Of a stretch of DNA of 64,000 nt, positions 52,418-61,587 are shown one piece after another. Position 1 is the stretch's first letter. Every line of letters starts with the position of its first letter. Both the position numbers and the translations under genes were made by a program. The notes beneath the pieces are model-generated. The model was given only the letters and a program-made list of their open reading frames with translations. It had not been told where the DNA came from and searched no databases. Source of the DNA: Variovorax paradoxus (GTDB lineage: Bacteria; Pseudomonadota; Gammaproteobacteria; Burkholderiales; Burkholderiaceae_C). The stretch lies in NCBI RefSeq assembly GCF_022009635.1, contig NZ_CP091716.1:5911501-5975500 (forward strand), given 5' to 3'.

Positions 52418-53173
52418 ATGACGTTCGACCGACGCACCGCCGTCGTCACCGGCGGCGGCCAGGGCATCGGCGCCGCGACGGTGCTCGACTTCCTGGACAA
52501 GGGCGCGCGCGTCGCCGTGCTCGACCTCGACTGCGCGCCGCTGCAGCAGCAACTCGCAGCCCTGCCGCCCGACACCGCCGCACGCTGCCTCTGCGTGGCG
52601 GGCGACTGCACCGACGCCGGCGTGGTCTCGGCCTTCTTCGACCGCGCCGAAGCCGAGCTGGGCGCGGTCGACATCCTCTTCAACAACGTGGGCCAGAGCG
52701 CGCGCGAACGCGGCGGCCCCTTCACCGAATCCGACGAAGCCGTGTGGCGCTTCGTCATCGAGGTATCGCTGCTCACCACCATGCGCGCCTCGCGCCGCGT
52801 CGCGCCCGGCATGAAGGCGCGCGGCTTCGGCCGCATCGTGAACATGAGCACCGACGCCGCCTTCGCCGGCGACGTGGGCCTGGCCGACTACGCCGCCGCC
52901 AAGATGGGCGTGGTCGGCTTCACGCGCTCGCTGGCGCGCGAGCTTGCGCCGCATGGCGTCACGGTGAATGCCGTGTGCCCCGGCGCGATCCGCACGAGAG
53001 CGCACGACAAGCTGCGGCCCGAGGTGCTCGCGAAGATCGTCGCCGACACGCCCGCCGGCTTCGTCGGCACGCCCGAGGATGTCGCGGCCACGGTGCGCTT
53101 CCTGGCGAGCGACGAAGCCCGCTTCATCACCGGCCAGACGCTGCTGATCGACGGCGGCCGCTGGATGCTCTGA
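52418..53173 (+). CDS. SDR-family oxidoreductase
   Basis: A 251-aa short-chain dehydrogenase/reductase with TGGGQGIG and LDLD cofactor elements, NNVG in place of the usual NNAG, Ser in NMSTDAA and the catalytic YAAAK. It follows the other SDR by 13 bp; the two are clearly diverged rather than a recent duplication. It may act on the next alcohol/ketone in the same pathway. Confidence 0.92.
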   Translation: MTFDRRTAVVTGGGQGIGAATVLDFLDKGARVAVLDLDCAPLQQQLAALPPDTAARCLCVAGDCTDAGVVSAFFDRAEAELGAVDILFNNVGQSARERGGPFTESDEAVWRFVIEVSLLTTMRASRRVAPGMKARGFGRIVNMSTDAAFAGDVGLADYAAAKMGVVGFTRSLARELAPHGVTVNAVCPGAIRTRAHDKLRPEVLAKIVADTPAGFVGTPEDVAATVRFLASDEARFITGQTLLIDGGRWML

Positions 53174-53196
53174 GCCATCTACCGAAGGAAACGACC

Positions 53197-54573
53197 ATGG
53201 ACCTGATGGACCACAGCGCGACCGAACTCGCCGCGCTGATCCGCGACAGGAAGGCCTCGCCCGTCGAGGCGGTGCAGGCTGCGCTCTCGCGCATCGAGGC
53301 GCGCCGCGAACTCAACGCCTTCATCACCGTGACCGGCGAGCAGGCGCTCGATGCCGCGCGCCGCGCCGAAGCCGCGGTGATGGCCGGCGAAGCGCTCGGC
53401 CCCTTGCATGGCGTGCCCTACTCGGTGAAAGACCTCACGCTGACGGCCGGCGTGCGCACCACCATGGGCTCGGCCATCTACGAAGACTTCGTGCCCGAGG
53501 AAGACGCGGTGGCGGTGGCGCGCGCCAAGGCCGCCGGCGCCATCCTCATCGGCAAGACCACCACGCCCGAGTTCGGCCACAAGCAGGTGGCCACCGCGCC
53601 CATCTTCGGCCGCACGCTGAACCCGATCGACGCGCGCTACACGCCCGGCGCATCGAGCAGCGGCGCGGCTGTGGCCGTGGCGGCGGGGCTGGGTTCGCTG
53701 GCGCTGGGCACCGACGGCGGCGGCTCGATCCGCATTCCGGCGTCGTGCTGCGGCATCGTCGGGCTCAAGGCCACGCTGGGCGTGGTACCCAACCTGCAGG
53801 CGCCCGACCTGTACTCCGCCAACTCCTTCACCGGGCCGATGGCGCGCGACGTGGCCGACACGCAGTTGCTGTTCGACGCCATCAAGGGCTTCGATGCGCG
53901 CGACCCGTACGGGCTGTGCGGGCCGATGCCCCGTCGCGCCAGGCCCGCCTCGCTGCGCGGCCTGCGCGTGGCCTGGCTGCCCACCGCCGGCAACCCTGTC
54001 GACCCCGAAGTCGAGGCCGTGACCACCGCCGCCGTGAAAGCGATGGAGCGCGAAGGCGCGGTCGTCGAAACCGTGATGCTCGACTTCGTCTCGCTGGAGC
54101 GTCACTTCCTCGTAGTGCTGCAGTCGATGCTCGCCGCGCGCGTGGGCGCCAACCTCGAACGCTTCGGCGACCGGCTCGACGCGACGCTGATCGACGCGGT
54201 GCGCAAGGGCCGCCAGCACAGCGCCGTCGACCTGCACGAGGCCACCTTCGCCAAGACCCGCTGCTTCACCGAGCTGCAGGCGCTGTTCGGGCGCTTCGAC
54301 GTGCTGGTGTCGCCCACCGTCTCCGCGCCGCCGCTGCCCATCGACATGGACGTGAGCGGCGAGGTCGAGATCGGCGGCAAGCCCGCCGGCACCATCCGCG
54401 GCGCCTGGTATCCGTACACCTATCCGATGAACCTCACCGGCCATCCCGCGCTGTCGATGCCCTGCGGCAAGAGCACGAACGGCCTGCCCATCGGGCTTCA
54501 GCTCGCGGGCCGCTGGTACGACGACGACTACCTGCTGGCCATCGCAGGCCTGGTCGAGCAGGCGCTCGGCTGA
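53197..54573 (+). CDS. amidase signature family hydrolase
   Basis: A 458-aa serine amidase. The Ser-cisSer-Lys triad is Lys78 (SVKDL), Ser154 (GASSSG) and Ser177 (GTDGGGSIRIP). The ATG at 53197 follows GAAGGAA by about 6 nt; the longer frame is inside the SDR gene. It would hydrolyse an amide to acid and ammonia or amine in the cytoplasm. GatA function is unlikely because no gatB or gatC is adjacent and the context is catabolic. Confidence 0.93.
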   Translation: MDLMDHSATELAALIRDRKASPVEAVQAALSRIEARRELNAFITVTGEQALDAARRAEAAVMAGEALGPLHGVPYSVKDLTLTAGVRTTMGSAIYEDFVPEEDAVAVARAKAAGAILIGKTTTPEFGHKQVATAPIFGRTLNPIDARYTPGASSSGAAVAVAAGLGSLALGTDGGGSIRIPASCCGIVGLKATLGVVPNLQAPDLYSANSFTGPMARDVADTQLLFDAIKGFDARDPYGLCGPMPRRARPASLRGLRVAWLPTAGNPVDPEVEAVTTAAVKAMEREGAVVETVMLDFVSLERHFLVVLQSMLAARVGANLERFGDRLDATLIDAVRKGRQHSAVDLHEATFAKTRCFTELQALFGRFDVLVSPTVSAPPLPIDMDVSGEVEIGGKPAGTIRGAWYPYTYPMNLTGHPALSMPCGKSTNGLPIGLQLAGRWYDDDYLLAIAGLVEQALG

Positions 54574-54609
54574 GCCTTCCTTCATTTCTTTTCAGAACCG
54601 AGACCTTCC

Positions 54610-55599
54610 ATGCGCACGTTCGTTCGCCCTCTTCTTGCCTCCGCGGCCTTCATGCTGGCCACGCTCCCCACCGCGCATGCCGAATTGCCGACAGGGCTTG
54701 CGGGCGGCAACCTGAAGATCGTCGTCGGCTACGCAGCCGGTGGCGCGGCCGACACGGTCGCGCGGCTGTATGCGGAACAACTGAAGGACGCGGGCTTCGG
54801 CAGTGTGCTGGTCGACAACAAGCCCGGCGCCTCGGCCCGGCTCGCGTGGGACATGGTGAAGAAATCGAAGGCCGACGGCCTCACGCTCTATCTCGCGCCC
54901 TCGCCGCTGCTCACCATCCTGCCGCTGACCTACAAGACGCCCGGCTACGACGCGGACAAGGACCTGACGCCGGTCGCGCTGCTGGTGGAGATTCCCACCG
55001 CCGTCGTCACAGGCGCCTCGCAGCCCTACAGCAGCATGAAGCAGTACGTGGAGTGGGCGAAGAAGAACCCCAAGAAAGCCACGCTGGGCCTGGCGACCAT
55101 CGGCAGCTCGGGGCACCTGGGTGCCTTCGCGCTGGCCAAGGCTCAAGGCTTCGAGGTCACGCCCGTGGCGTATCGCGGTGCGTCGCCGATGCTGATCGAC
55201 GTGGTCGGCGGCGAGCTTTCGATGGGCTGGGACGCGGCCGCCAGCATGCTGCCGCTGTACAAGGGGGGCAAGATCAAGTTCCTGGGCCTGAGCGGCGACA
55301 AGCGCCTGGCCGCACTGCCCGACGTGCCGACCGCCAAGGAACAGGGCTTTGCCGAGTTCGTACCCGCGACGAGCTGGTACGCCGTGTACGCACCCGCCGG
55401 CACGCCGCCCGCTACCCTGGCCGCGCTGGAGCGCAGCTTCCTGGCGGCGGCGGCAAAACCGGAACTCGCGCGCAGCCTCGAAGCCGCCGGGCTGGTGGCC
55501 CACGCGGAAGGCCGGGCCGAGCTGGCGCAGCGCGCACAACGCGAGCGCGCCAACTGGGCGCCGATCGTCAAGGCGGCCGGCATCGTGGTCGACGAATGA
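54610..55599 (+). CDS. Bug/TctC-family tripartite tricarboxylate receptor
   Basis: A 329-aa periplasmic binding protein with signal peptide (cleavage near PTAHA), the family phrase [24 protein letters not shown] and DNKPGASARLAW. Bug receptors normally feed TctAB membrane proteins, which are not encoded here, so it may share a membrane partner encoded elsewhere or serve sensing. It sits between two amidase genes and its stop overlaps the second, so its ligand is probably the amide or the released acid. Confidence 0.92.
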   Translation: MRTFVRPLLASAAFMLATLPTAHAELPTGLAGGNLKIVVGYAAGGAADTVARLYAEQLKDAGFGSVLVDNKPGASARLAWDMVKKSKADGLTLYLAPSPLLTILPLTYKTPGYDADKDLTPVALLVEIPTAVVTGASQPYSSMKQYVEWAKKNPKKATLGLATIGSSGHLGAFALAKAQGFEVTPVAYRGASPMLIDVVGGELSMGWDAAASMLPLYKGGKIKFLGLSGDKRLAALPDVPTAKEQGFAEFVPATSWYAVYAPAGTPPATLAALERSFLAAAAKPELARSLEAAGLVAHAEGRAELAQRAQRERANWAPIVKAAGIVVDE

Positions 55600-57056
55600 A
55601 CGCGCAAGAAAAGAAGCCGCCTGCCATGTCCGACGACTCGCTCTTCTTCACGCCCGCGACCGAGCTCCTGGGCATGATCCGCGCCCGCCAGCTCTCCCCG
55701 GTCGAGCTGGTGACGGCCGTGCTCGCGCGCGCCGAACGCCTGCAGCCGGTGCTGAACTGCTTCATCAATCTCACGCCCGAACGCGCGCTGGCCGAGGCCC
55801 GCCGCGCCGAGGCCGACATCGTGGCGGGCCGCCCGCTCGGCAGGCTGCACGGCATTCCATTCACCGTGAAGGACCTCGTCAACACCGAGGGCGTGCCCAC
55901 CACCTTCGGCGCGGTCGTGCACCGCGACAACGTGCCCGCGGAAGACGCGGTGAGCGTGGCGCGGCTGCGCGCCGAAGGCGCCATCCTCATCGGCAAGACG
56001 ACCACGCCCGAGTTCGGCTCGGGCCCGATGACCAATTCCCCGCTGTTCGGCAGCACGCGCAACCCGTGGGACCTGTCACGCACCAGCGGCGGCTCCAGCG
56101 GCGGCGCGGCGGCGGCCACTGCAGCCGGCATCGCGCCGCTGGCCATCGCCACCGACGGCGGCGGCTCGACGCGCATCCCGGCGGCATGCAACGGCGTGGT
56201 GGGCCTGAAGCAGTCGAACGGCGTGATCCCGCACAGCCAGGCGCAGGACCTGTTCGCCAACCAGACCTACGTGACCCCGACCACGCGCACGGTCGCGGAC
56301 ACCGCGCTGATGCTGCAGGTGATGGCCGGCCCCAGCGCCGTGGACCCGTGGTCGCTGGGCCTGCGCGCGCATGACTACGTCAAGGAATCGGTGCCGGAGG
56401 GCGACCTGCGCGGCAAGCATCTGCTGTACTGCCTCACGCCCTCGGGCCGCCCGGTGTCGCGGGACGTCACCGAAGGGTTCTCTGCCGCGCTGCAGACCCT
56501 GGCGTCGCTGGGCGCGACGCTGGAGCCCTTCGACAGCAGCGGCTTCGACGTCGAGCCCATCTGGCGCGCCATCAACCACACCGTGTGGCGCGCACGCTTC
56601 GCGCCGCTGGTGGAGAAGCATCCCGACAGCTTCAGCGACACCTTCAAGCGGCAGATCGCCTCCGCAGCTCATGTGAGCGGCGTCGAGTACCAGGAGGCGA
56701 TGTTCGCGCGCTCGGCGCTGTTCAAGCGCGTGCAGGGCCTGCTCGCGAAGGCCGACGCGCTGGTCATGCCCACGCTGACACGCAGCGCACTGCCGCTCGG
56801 ACAAGACCTGTTCGGCACCATCGACATCGACGGCCAGCAGTTCGACAACGTGCGCGCCCATTGGTATCCGTGGACCATGCTGTTCAACATGACCGGGCAT
56901 CCGGCCATCAGCGTGCCCATGGGCTTCGGCCGCGACGCGATGCCGCTGGGGCTGCAGCTGGTCGGCCGCTTCCATGGCGACGCCGAACTGCTGCAGATGG
57001 CGGGACAGTTCGAGGCGGCGGTGGACCTCGGCGCGCGCCGGCCGCCCGGCCTCTGA
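55596..57056 (+). CDS. amidase signature family hydrolase
   Basis: A 486-aa serine amidase with Lys92 (TVKDL), Ser168 (SGGSSGG) and Ser191 (TDGGGSTRIP). The ATG at 55596 overlaps the receptor stop; an alternative ATG 30 bp in (MSDDSLFF) is possible. It is only distantly similar to the first amidase, so the two likely act on different amide bonds. Its stop directly abuts the stop of the convergent LysR gene with no gap. Confidence 0.93.
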   Translation: MNAQEKKPPAMSDDSLFFTPATELLGMIRARQLSPVELVTAVLARAERLQPVLNCFINLTPERALAEARRAEADIVAGRPLGRLHGIPFTVKDLVNTEGVPTTFGAVVHRDNVPAEDAVSVARLRAEGAILIGKTTTPEFGSGPMTNSPLFGSTRNPWDLSRTSGGSSGGAAAATAAGIAPLAIATDGGGSTRIPAACNGVVGLKQSNGVIPHSQAQDLFANQTYVTPTTRTVADTALMLQVMAGPSAVDPWSLGLRAHDYVKESVPEGDLRGKHLLYCLTPSGRPVSRDVTEGFSAALQTLASLGATLEPFDSSGFDVEPIWRAINHTVWRARFAPLVEKHPDSFSDTFKRQIASAAHVSGVEYQEAMFARSALFKRVQGLLAKADALVMPTLTRSALPLGQDLFGTIDIDGQQFDNVRAHWYPWTMLFNMTGHPAISVPMGFGRDAMPLGLQLVGRFHGDAELLQMAGQFEAAVDLGARRPPGL

Positions 57057-57968
57057 TCAGCGCCGACGCGCGGCAGGCGCCACCGAGGCCTGCGCCTCGA
57101 TCAGGTCATAGAGCGCCTGCGCCGCCGGCGAAAGCCGCGCGGTCTTGCGCGTCATCAGCACCAGGGTGCGCGACACCTTGGGTTCCGTGAGCTCGACGAT
57201 GCGCAACGTGGGGTACGCGCCCTTCTGCAAAGCAAGCCGGGGCACCACCGCAGCCGCCACGCGTTCGGCGACCAGCCCCACCGCCGTCGAGCTGCGCTGC
57301 ACTTCGTAGAAAGCCTGCAGGCTGGCCGAGGCCGCGCCCAGCGCCAGGTCGAGCAGCGGGCGGTTCTCGCTCGCGTGGCCCGCGAAGATCAACGGATGCG
57401 GCTCCAGCTGGCGCCAGGCGATGCGCTTGCGTTGCGCCAGCGGATGCGCCTCGTGGCAGATGAGCACGTACTCGTCTTCGATCAGCGGCACGCTCTGCAG
57501 CTCCGGCGAATGCGCGCCCACCATGCCGATGCCGAACTCCACCTCGCGGTGCAGCACCGCATTCGCCACGGCCGCCGACGAGTGATCGAGGATCTTGATG
57601 CGGTTGTGCGGATGTTTGGCCGAATAGGCCTTCATGATGCGCGGCAGGAACTGCACGCCCGCCGTGGGCACGCAGGCGATCGACACGTCGCCGCGCTCCG
57701 CCTTGCCGGTCTCGCGGATCTCGAGCAGTGAATCGGCCAGCTCCACCAGCAGGCGTCGCGCGCGCGGCACGAAGTCGCGGCCGATGGTGGTGAGTGCCAC
57801 CGAGCGCGTTGTGCGCTCCACCAGCGCCACGCCCAGAAACTCTTCCAGCTTGCGCAGCCGCTGCGTGATGGCGGTCTGCGTGACATTGAGCGCGCCGGCC
57901 GCTGCCTGGAAGCTGCCTTCGTCGGCAATGGCCACGAAAGCCTGGATACCGAGGATGTCGATCTTCAT
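57057..57968 (-). CDS. LysR-family transcriptional regulator
   Basis: A 303-aa LysR regulator: winged helix ILGIQAFVAIADEGSFQAAAGALNVTQTAITQRLRKLEEFLGV and effector domain. The genes for the amide operon end exactly where this gene ends. It is divergent from tam, and an inverted repeat with LysR-box spacing sits between them. It may control itself, tam or, less directly, the amide operon. Confidence 0.91.
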   Translation of the reverse strand: MKIDILGIQAFVAIADEGSFQAAAGALNVTQTAITQRLRKLEEFLGVALVERTTRSVALTTIGRDFVPRARRLLVELADSLLEIRETGKAERGDVSIACVPTAGVQFLPRIMKAYSAKHPHNRIKILDHSSAAVANAVLHREVEFGIGMVGAHSPELQSVPLIEDEYVLICHEAHPLAQRKRIAWRQLEPHPLIFAGHASENRPLLDLALGAASASLQAFYEVQRSSTAVGLVAERVAAAVVPRLALQKGAYPTLRIVELTEPKVSRTLVLMTRKTARLSPAAQALYDLIEAQASVAPAARRR

Positions 57969-57975
57969 CAGATTT

Positions 57976-58002
57976 ATGAATCAATGGCCAGAATAAATTC
58001 AT
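57976..58002. promoter_or_regulatory. LysR-type inverted repeat
   Basis: ATGAAT (57976-57981) and ATTCAT (57997-58002) are perfect inverted repeats 15 bp apart in an AT-rich patch directly upstream of the LysR start codon. The architecture fits a LysR autoregulatory site. Confidence 0.5.
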
Positions 58003-58060
58003 TTTACGTAGCGGCTCCTGCTCGGCAAACTCGCCGCCAGAACAGCAAAGGAACCCCACG

Positions 58061-58825
58061 ATGACCTGGTCAGCCAAGCAATATTCGGCCTTCGAAGAAG
58101 AACGCACCCGCCCCGTGCGGGACCTCGTGGCCGCCCTGCCGCAGCGCGAAGCGCGCACCGCCGTCGACCTGGGCTGCGGCCCCGGCAACTCCACCGAAGT
58201 GCTTGCACAGCGCTTTCCCGGCGCACGGGTCAGCGGCATGGACAGCTCCGACGACATGATCCAGGCCGCGCGCAAGCGCATGCCCGGCGTGAACTTCGAC
58301 GTGGCCGACATCGCCACATGGCAGCCCGCGGAGCCGGTCGACGTGATCCTTGCCAACGCATCGCTGCAATGGCTGCCCGATCACGCCACGCTCTACCCCC
58401 GGCTCGCACGGCAGCTCGCACCCGGCGGCAGCCTCGCGATCCAGACGCCCGACAACCTCGAGGAGCCCGCGCACCGCCTCGCCCGCGAAACCGCGAAAGA
58501 CCCGCGCTGGGCCGACCGCATCGGCGACGTGCGCCATCCCGCGCGGCACGGCGCCATCGACTACTACGAGATGCTGCGTCCGCACTGCAGCCGCGTCGAC
58601 GTATGGCGCACCACCTACTACCACCCGCTCGCGGGCGGCGCGGCGGCGGTGGTCGAATGGTTCAAGGGCTCGGCGCTGCGGCCTTACCTGGCGCTGCTCG
58701 ACGCCGAACAGCAGGCCGGTTTTCTGGCGAGCTACCTGGCGGTGATTGCGAAGGCCTACCCGGCGCTGAAGGACGGCAGCGTGCTGCTGCCGTTCCCGAG
58801 GCTCTTCATCGTCGCGACGCGCTGA
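58061..58825 (+). CDS. tam: trans-aconitate 2-methyltransferase
   Basis: A 254-aa SAM-dependent methyltransferase with VDLGCGPGNSTE (about 35-46) as SAM site. The stretches ILANASLQWLPDHATLYP, WRTTYYHPL and LLPFPRLFIVATR follow E. coli Tam almost word for word. It methylates trans-aconitate, a spontaneous product and inhibitor of the aconitase reaction, in the cytoplasm. Ribosome site AAAGGA precedes the ATG. Monocistronic, divergent from LysR. Confidence 0.94.
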   Translation: MTWSAKQYSAFEEERTRPVRDLVAALPQREARTAVDLGCGPGNSTEVLAQRFPGARVSGMDSSDDMIQAARKRMPGVNFDVADIATWQPAEPVDVILANASLQWLPDHATLYPRLARQLAPGGSLAIQTPDNLEEPAHRLARETAKDPRWADRIGDVRHPARHGAIDYYEMLRPHCSRVDVWRTTYYHPLAGGAAAVVEWFKGSALRPYLALLDAEQQAGFLASYLAVIAKAYPALKDGSVLLPFPRLFIVATR

Positions 58826-58837
58826 AGAGCGACAGCT

Positions 58838-59365
58838 TCAACCGCCGCGCCAACCCCTGGCCGCGGCCCGGGCCAGATTCGAGCGCACCACGAGCCGGTG
58901 AAACGGCGAGATCACGAACAGGTAGAGGCGGCCGAGCGCGTTGTGGCAATGCACGGCGGTGGTCACGACCAGCTCGCGCGGCTCGCCGTTCGCCGAGCGG
59001 CGAAGCAATACCGAAGCCCTGAAGTCCAGGTGCTTGTCGTCGTCGCCGATGATCAGTTCGTCGGGCTGCCGGCCCACGATGGGAAGGAAGTCGATGCGCG
59101 CCGACGCATCGGTGCCCAGTTCGTGCCGCAACTGCCCCGAGGTCTTCACGCCGAAGGGCCGGACGATGGCATCCCGGCAGGCCAGCAACGCGCGAAACCA
59201 TGGCGCCGGATCGCTGAACACGGCCCGGGCCAGCGCCTCCGCGTCCCGCGGCGCTTCGGCCGGCAGCGTGACCGCGAAAGCATCCGCAAGATGTGCGCCG
59301 CCGAACAGATGGGCGATCGCGCTTTCCGCCGGCAACGCGACGGCCCTGACGCTGTGCGTGTTCAT
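58838..59365 (-). CDS. DUF2867 family protein
   Basis: A 175-aa protein of unknown biochemical role. Conserved-looking stretches are [36 protein letters not shown] and [22 protein letters not shown], which fit the DUF2867 family. The ATG at 59365 is preferred over an upstream in-frame start because the extra 26 residues run over the end of the neighbouring receptor gene. Stop is 12 bp from the convergent tam stop; lies 38 bp after the Bug receptor in the same direction. Confidence 0.8.
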   Translation of the reverse strand: MNTHSVRAVALPAESAIAHLFGGAHLADAFAVTLPAEAPRDAEALARAVFSDPAPWFRALLACRDAIVRPFGVKTSGQLRHELGTDASARIDFLPIVGRQPDELIIGDDDKHLDFRASVLLRRSANGEPRELVVTTAVHCHNALGRLYLFVISPFHRLVVRSNLARAAARGWRGG

Positions 59366-59403
59366 GGCCCCATTGTGCGACTCGGCCGGAACCACGTACG
59401 CTC

Positions 59404-60384
59404 TCAGGGCGAGAAGCCCGAGCGCCGCACCACCGGTTCCCATTGCTGGCGATAGGCCTTGAGCATCTGCGCGGTCTCGGCCGTCGAGCTGACCACCGGC
59501 GTGATGTAGGCCGCCTCGGCCGCCTTTTGCAGGCCGGGGTCGCGCATCGCGTCGCGGATGGCATTGGCCACCAGCTGCACCTTGGCGGGCGCCATCGTGC
59601 TGGGCGCGAAGAAGGTGTTCCAGCCGTCGGCGTCGATCTTCATGCCGGCCTCGCGAAAAGTCGGGATCGTGGGTGCGAAGCTCGCGCGCTTCTTGCCCGA
59701 CACGGCCAGGATGCGCACCTTGCCGGCCAGGGGCTGCGCATAGAGCGAATCCAGCGTGTCGATGGCGATCGGCAGCGTGCCGCCGATCAGGTCGGCCGAC
59801 AACGGCGCCGATCCACCGTAGCCCTTGATCTGCGGCTGCACGCTCAGGGCGTCGCCCACCATCAGGCCGAAGAAGTGAGGCAGGCTGCCGGTGGCGGGCA
59901 CGCCGAACACCGCTTCTTCCGGATGCGCCCAGAGCCGGCCCACCAGGAACATGGCACGGTCGAGCTGCAGCTTCTGGCCCACGGCCAGCGCGAAGTCGTA
60001 GCTGCTGACCTGCGACACGGGCACGAAGTCCTTGTCGGGGTCATAGCCCGCGTCCTTGATGACCAGTGGCGCAACCACCATCACCGCGGGGTTGCCGAGC
60101 ATCAGCACGTTCTGCCCCGGCGGCGTGCGGCGCACTTCCTTGGCCGCGAGCCGGCCGCCCTCGCCGGGCTTGTTCTCGACGGTCACCGTCACGCCGAGCT
60201 TGGGCTCCAGCCGTTCGGCGACCAGGCGCGCGATGCGGTCGGTGGTGCCGCCGGCCGCGTAGCCGACCACCAGGGTCAGCGGGCCGTCCAGCGCCTGCGG
60301 CGCCTGGGCGTGAACGACGGGAGCGCAGGCGGCGAGCGCAAGGCCCCACGCCAGGAGCTTGCGCCTGGAAAAGAATGCGACCAT
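59404..60384 (-). CDS. Bug/TctC-family periplasmic receptor
   Basis: A 326-aa binding protein with [23 protein letters not shown] and [15 protein letters not shown], the family signatures. The signal [20 protein letters not shown] contains SRRKLL, so export by the Tat pathway is possible. The ATG at 60384 has AGGAG 8 nt upstream and is preferred to the longer frame. No TctAB genes are nearby. Divergent from a MarR gene that probably controls it. Confidence 0.92.
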   Translation of the reverse strand: MVAFFSRRKLLAWGLALAACAPVVHAQAPQALDGPLTLVVGYAAGGTTDRIARLVAERLEPKLGVTVTVENKPGEGGRLAAKEVRRTPPGQNVLMLGNPAVMVVAPLVIKDAGYDPDKDFVPVSQVSSYDFALAVGQKLQLDRAMFLVGRLWAHPEEAVFGVPATGSLPHFFGLMVGDALSVQPQIKGYGGSAPLSADLIGGTLPIAIDTLDSLYAQPLAGKVRILAVSGKKRASFAPTIPTFREAGMKIDADGWNTFFAPSTMAPAKVQLVANAIRDAMRDPGLQKAAEAAYITPVVSSTAETAQMLKAYRQQWEPVVRRSGFSP

Positions 60385-60511
60385 CGAGTCTCCTGCCAGC
60401 GGCGGTTGTGGGCGAACGGACATGCGCGATGCCGTCGCGACGAGAATCGCCCGCCGGTCCCGGCCGCTGCCTGTGAAAATTTGTGACCGGTTTATACGCA
60501 GCCAATAAACA

Positions 60512-60530
60512 GTTGATCTAATCCATCAAC
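60512..60530. promoter_or_regulatory. inverted repeat between Bug receptor and MarR genes
   Basis: GTTGAT-ctaatcc-ATCAAC is a perfect inverted repeat in the AT-rich centre of the 197-bp divergent region, of a size suited to a MarR dimer. Confidence 0.5.
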
Positions 60531-60581
60531 CGCCTTCCGAGGCCAGCGAACCACAACGCCCAGCACCCTTAATCCATCCGT

Positions 60582-61136
60582 ATGCAAGCCTTTCCCGATG
60601 CAGGGTCGCTGCGCGCGCCCCGCTCCCTGGACGACCTGTTGCTCTACAGGTTGTCGCGCGCCATGCGCACCAGCAGCGGCATGGCCACGCGCATGGTCGA
60701 AGGCGGCTTCGGCATCACGCGGCGCGAGTGGGGAATGATCGGCACGCTCGCGCAGCGCGGCGAAATGACTTCTTCCGCGCTGGCCGCCCATCTGCACCTG
60801 GACCGGGTGCGCACCTCGCGCGGGCTGCGCAGCCTCGTCGAAAAGAAACTGGTGACGCGGCGGCAGGATGCCGAAGACCGGCGCGAAGTGCATGTGTGCC
60901 TGAGCGCCTCGGGCGAGCAGCTGTACGGCAAGCTGTTCCCGCGCATCGCGGGGCTCAACATCGAGCTGCTCGAGGGCATCACGCCCGATCACCTGGAGAT
61001 TTTTCTCCAGTGCCTGCAGCACCTCGAGCAGCGCGGCAACGAACTGAGCGCGCAGGGCGTGGTCATGGAAAAAGCCGACCGGCGCTCGGGCGGCACGCGC
61101 CACCGCTGGCCCGAGCGCGAGGCCGGCGGCGGCTGA
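60582..61136 (+). CDS. MarR-family transcriptional regulator
   Basis: A 184-aa regulator with the winged helix ITRREWGMIGTLAQRGEMTSSALAAHLHLDRVRTSRGLRSLVEKKLVTRRQDAEDRREVHVCLSASG shortened here to its recognisable core: REWGMIG, SSALAAHLHLDR and DAEDRREV. Divergent from a Bug receptor gene, with a palindrome between, so local control of the receptor is likely. The last 25 residues are charged and probably disordered. Confidence 0.9.
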   Translation: MQAFPDAGSLRAPRSLDDLLLYRLSRAMRTSSGMATRMVEGGFGITRREWGMIGTLAQRGEMTSSALAAHLHLDRVRTSRGLRSLVEKKLVTRRQDAEDRREVHVCLSASGEQLYGKLFPRIAGLNIELLEGITPDHLEIFLQCLQHLEQRGNELSAQGVVMEKADRRSGGTRHRWPEREAGGG

Positions 61137-61149
61137 AGGCAGCGAAGGC

Positions 61150-61512
61150 TCAGGCCTGCACGTCCACCGTTCCGCCGATGGGCACGCCTTCGGCGTTGGT
61201 GCGATTGCCGTGGCCGCTGTGCTTGGCGCTGCTCACCGCCTTGGAGACCGATTCCAGCGCCTCCTTCTGGACCTGCGAGGTCCGCAGCATGTTGATCTGC
61301 TGCTGCAGCATGATGACCTGCGCGGCCATCGCCTGCAGCTGCATCTGGATCGCCTTGCGCGCTTCTTCATTGGGCGCCTTGAGCAAGTCGCCCTGCGTGT
61401 CGGCGATCTTCTTCTGCGTGTCGGTGATCTGCCGCTGGATCTTCGCGATCTGGGCGTTCACGTCGCTCCCGCCGCCGCTCGCGGGCGTCGTGGCTCCGAT
61501 GGCTGCAACCAT
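61150..61512 (-). CDS. FlxA-like coiled-coil protein
   Basis: A 120-aa protein. After a Gly/Ser-rich start it has a heptad-rich coiled coil at about 18-85 (NAQIAKIQRQITDTQKK, MQLQAMAAQVIMLQQQINML), the pattern of FlxA-like proteins; the tail carries Gly/His/Asn residues. FlxA in E. coli is a flagellar-regulon gene of unknown function; no flagellar genes are in this window. Seen: coiled coil and length; the family name is a pattern match. Confidence 0.75.
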   Translation of the reverse strand: MVAAIGATTPASGGGSDVNAQIAKIQRQITDTQKKIADTQGDLLKAPNEEARKAIQMQLQAMAAQVIMLQQQINMLRTSQVQKEALESVSKAVSSAKHSGHGNRTNAEGVPIGGTVDVQA

Positions 61513-61587
61513 GCTTTTTCTCCGTCCTTGATGTGTAGACCGAGGTATATCGGCAGCGCGGCGGAAAAATGAAGGCCGGCGTTGTCG

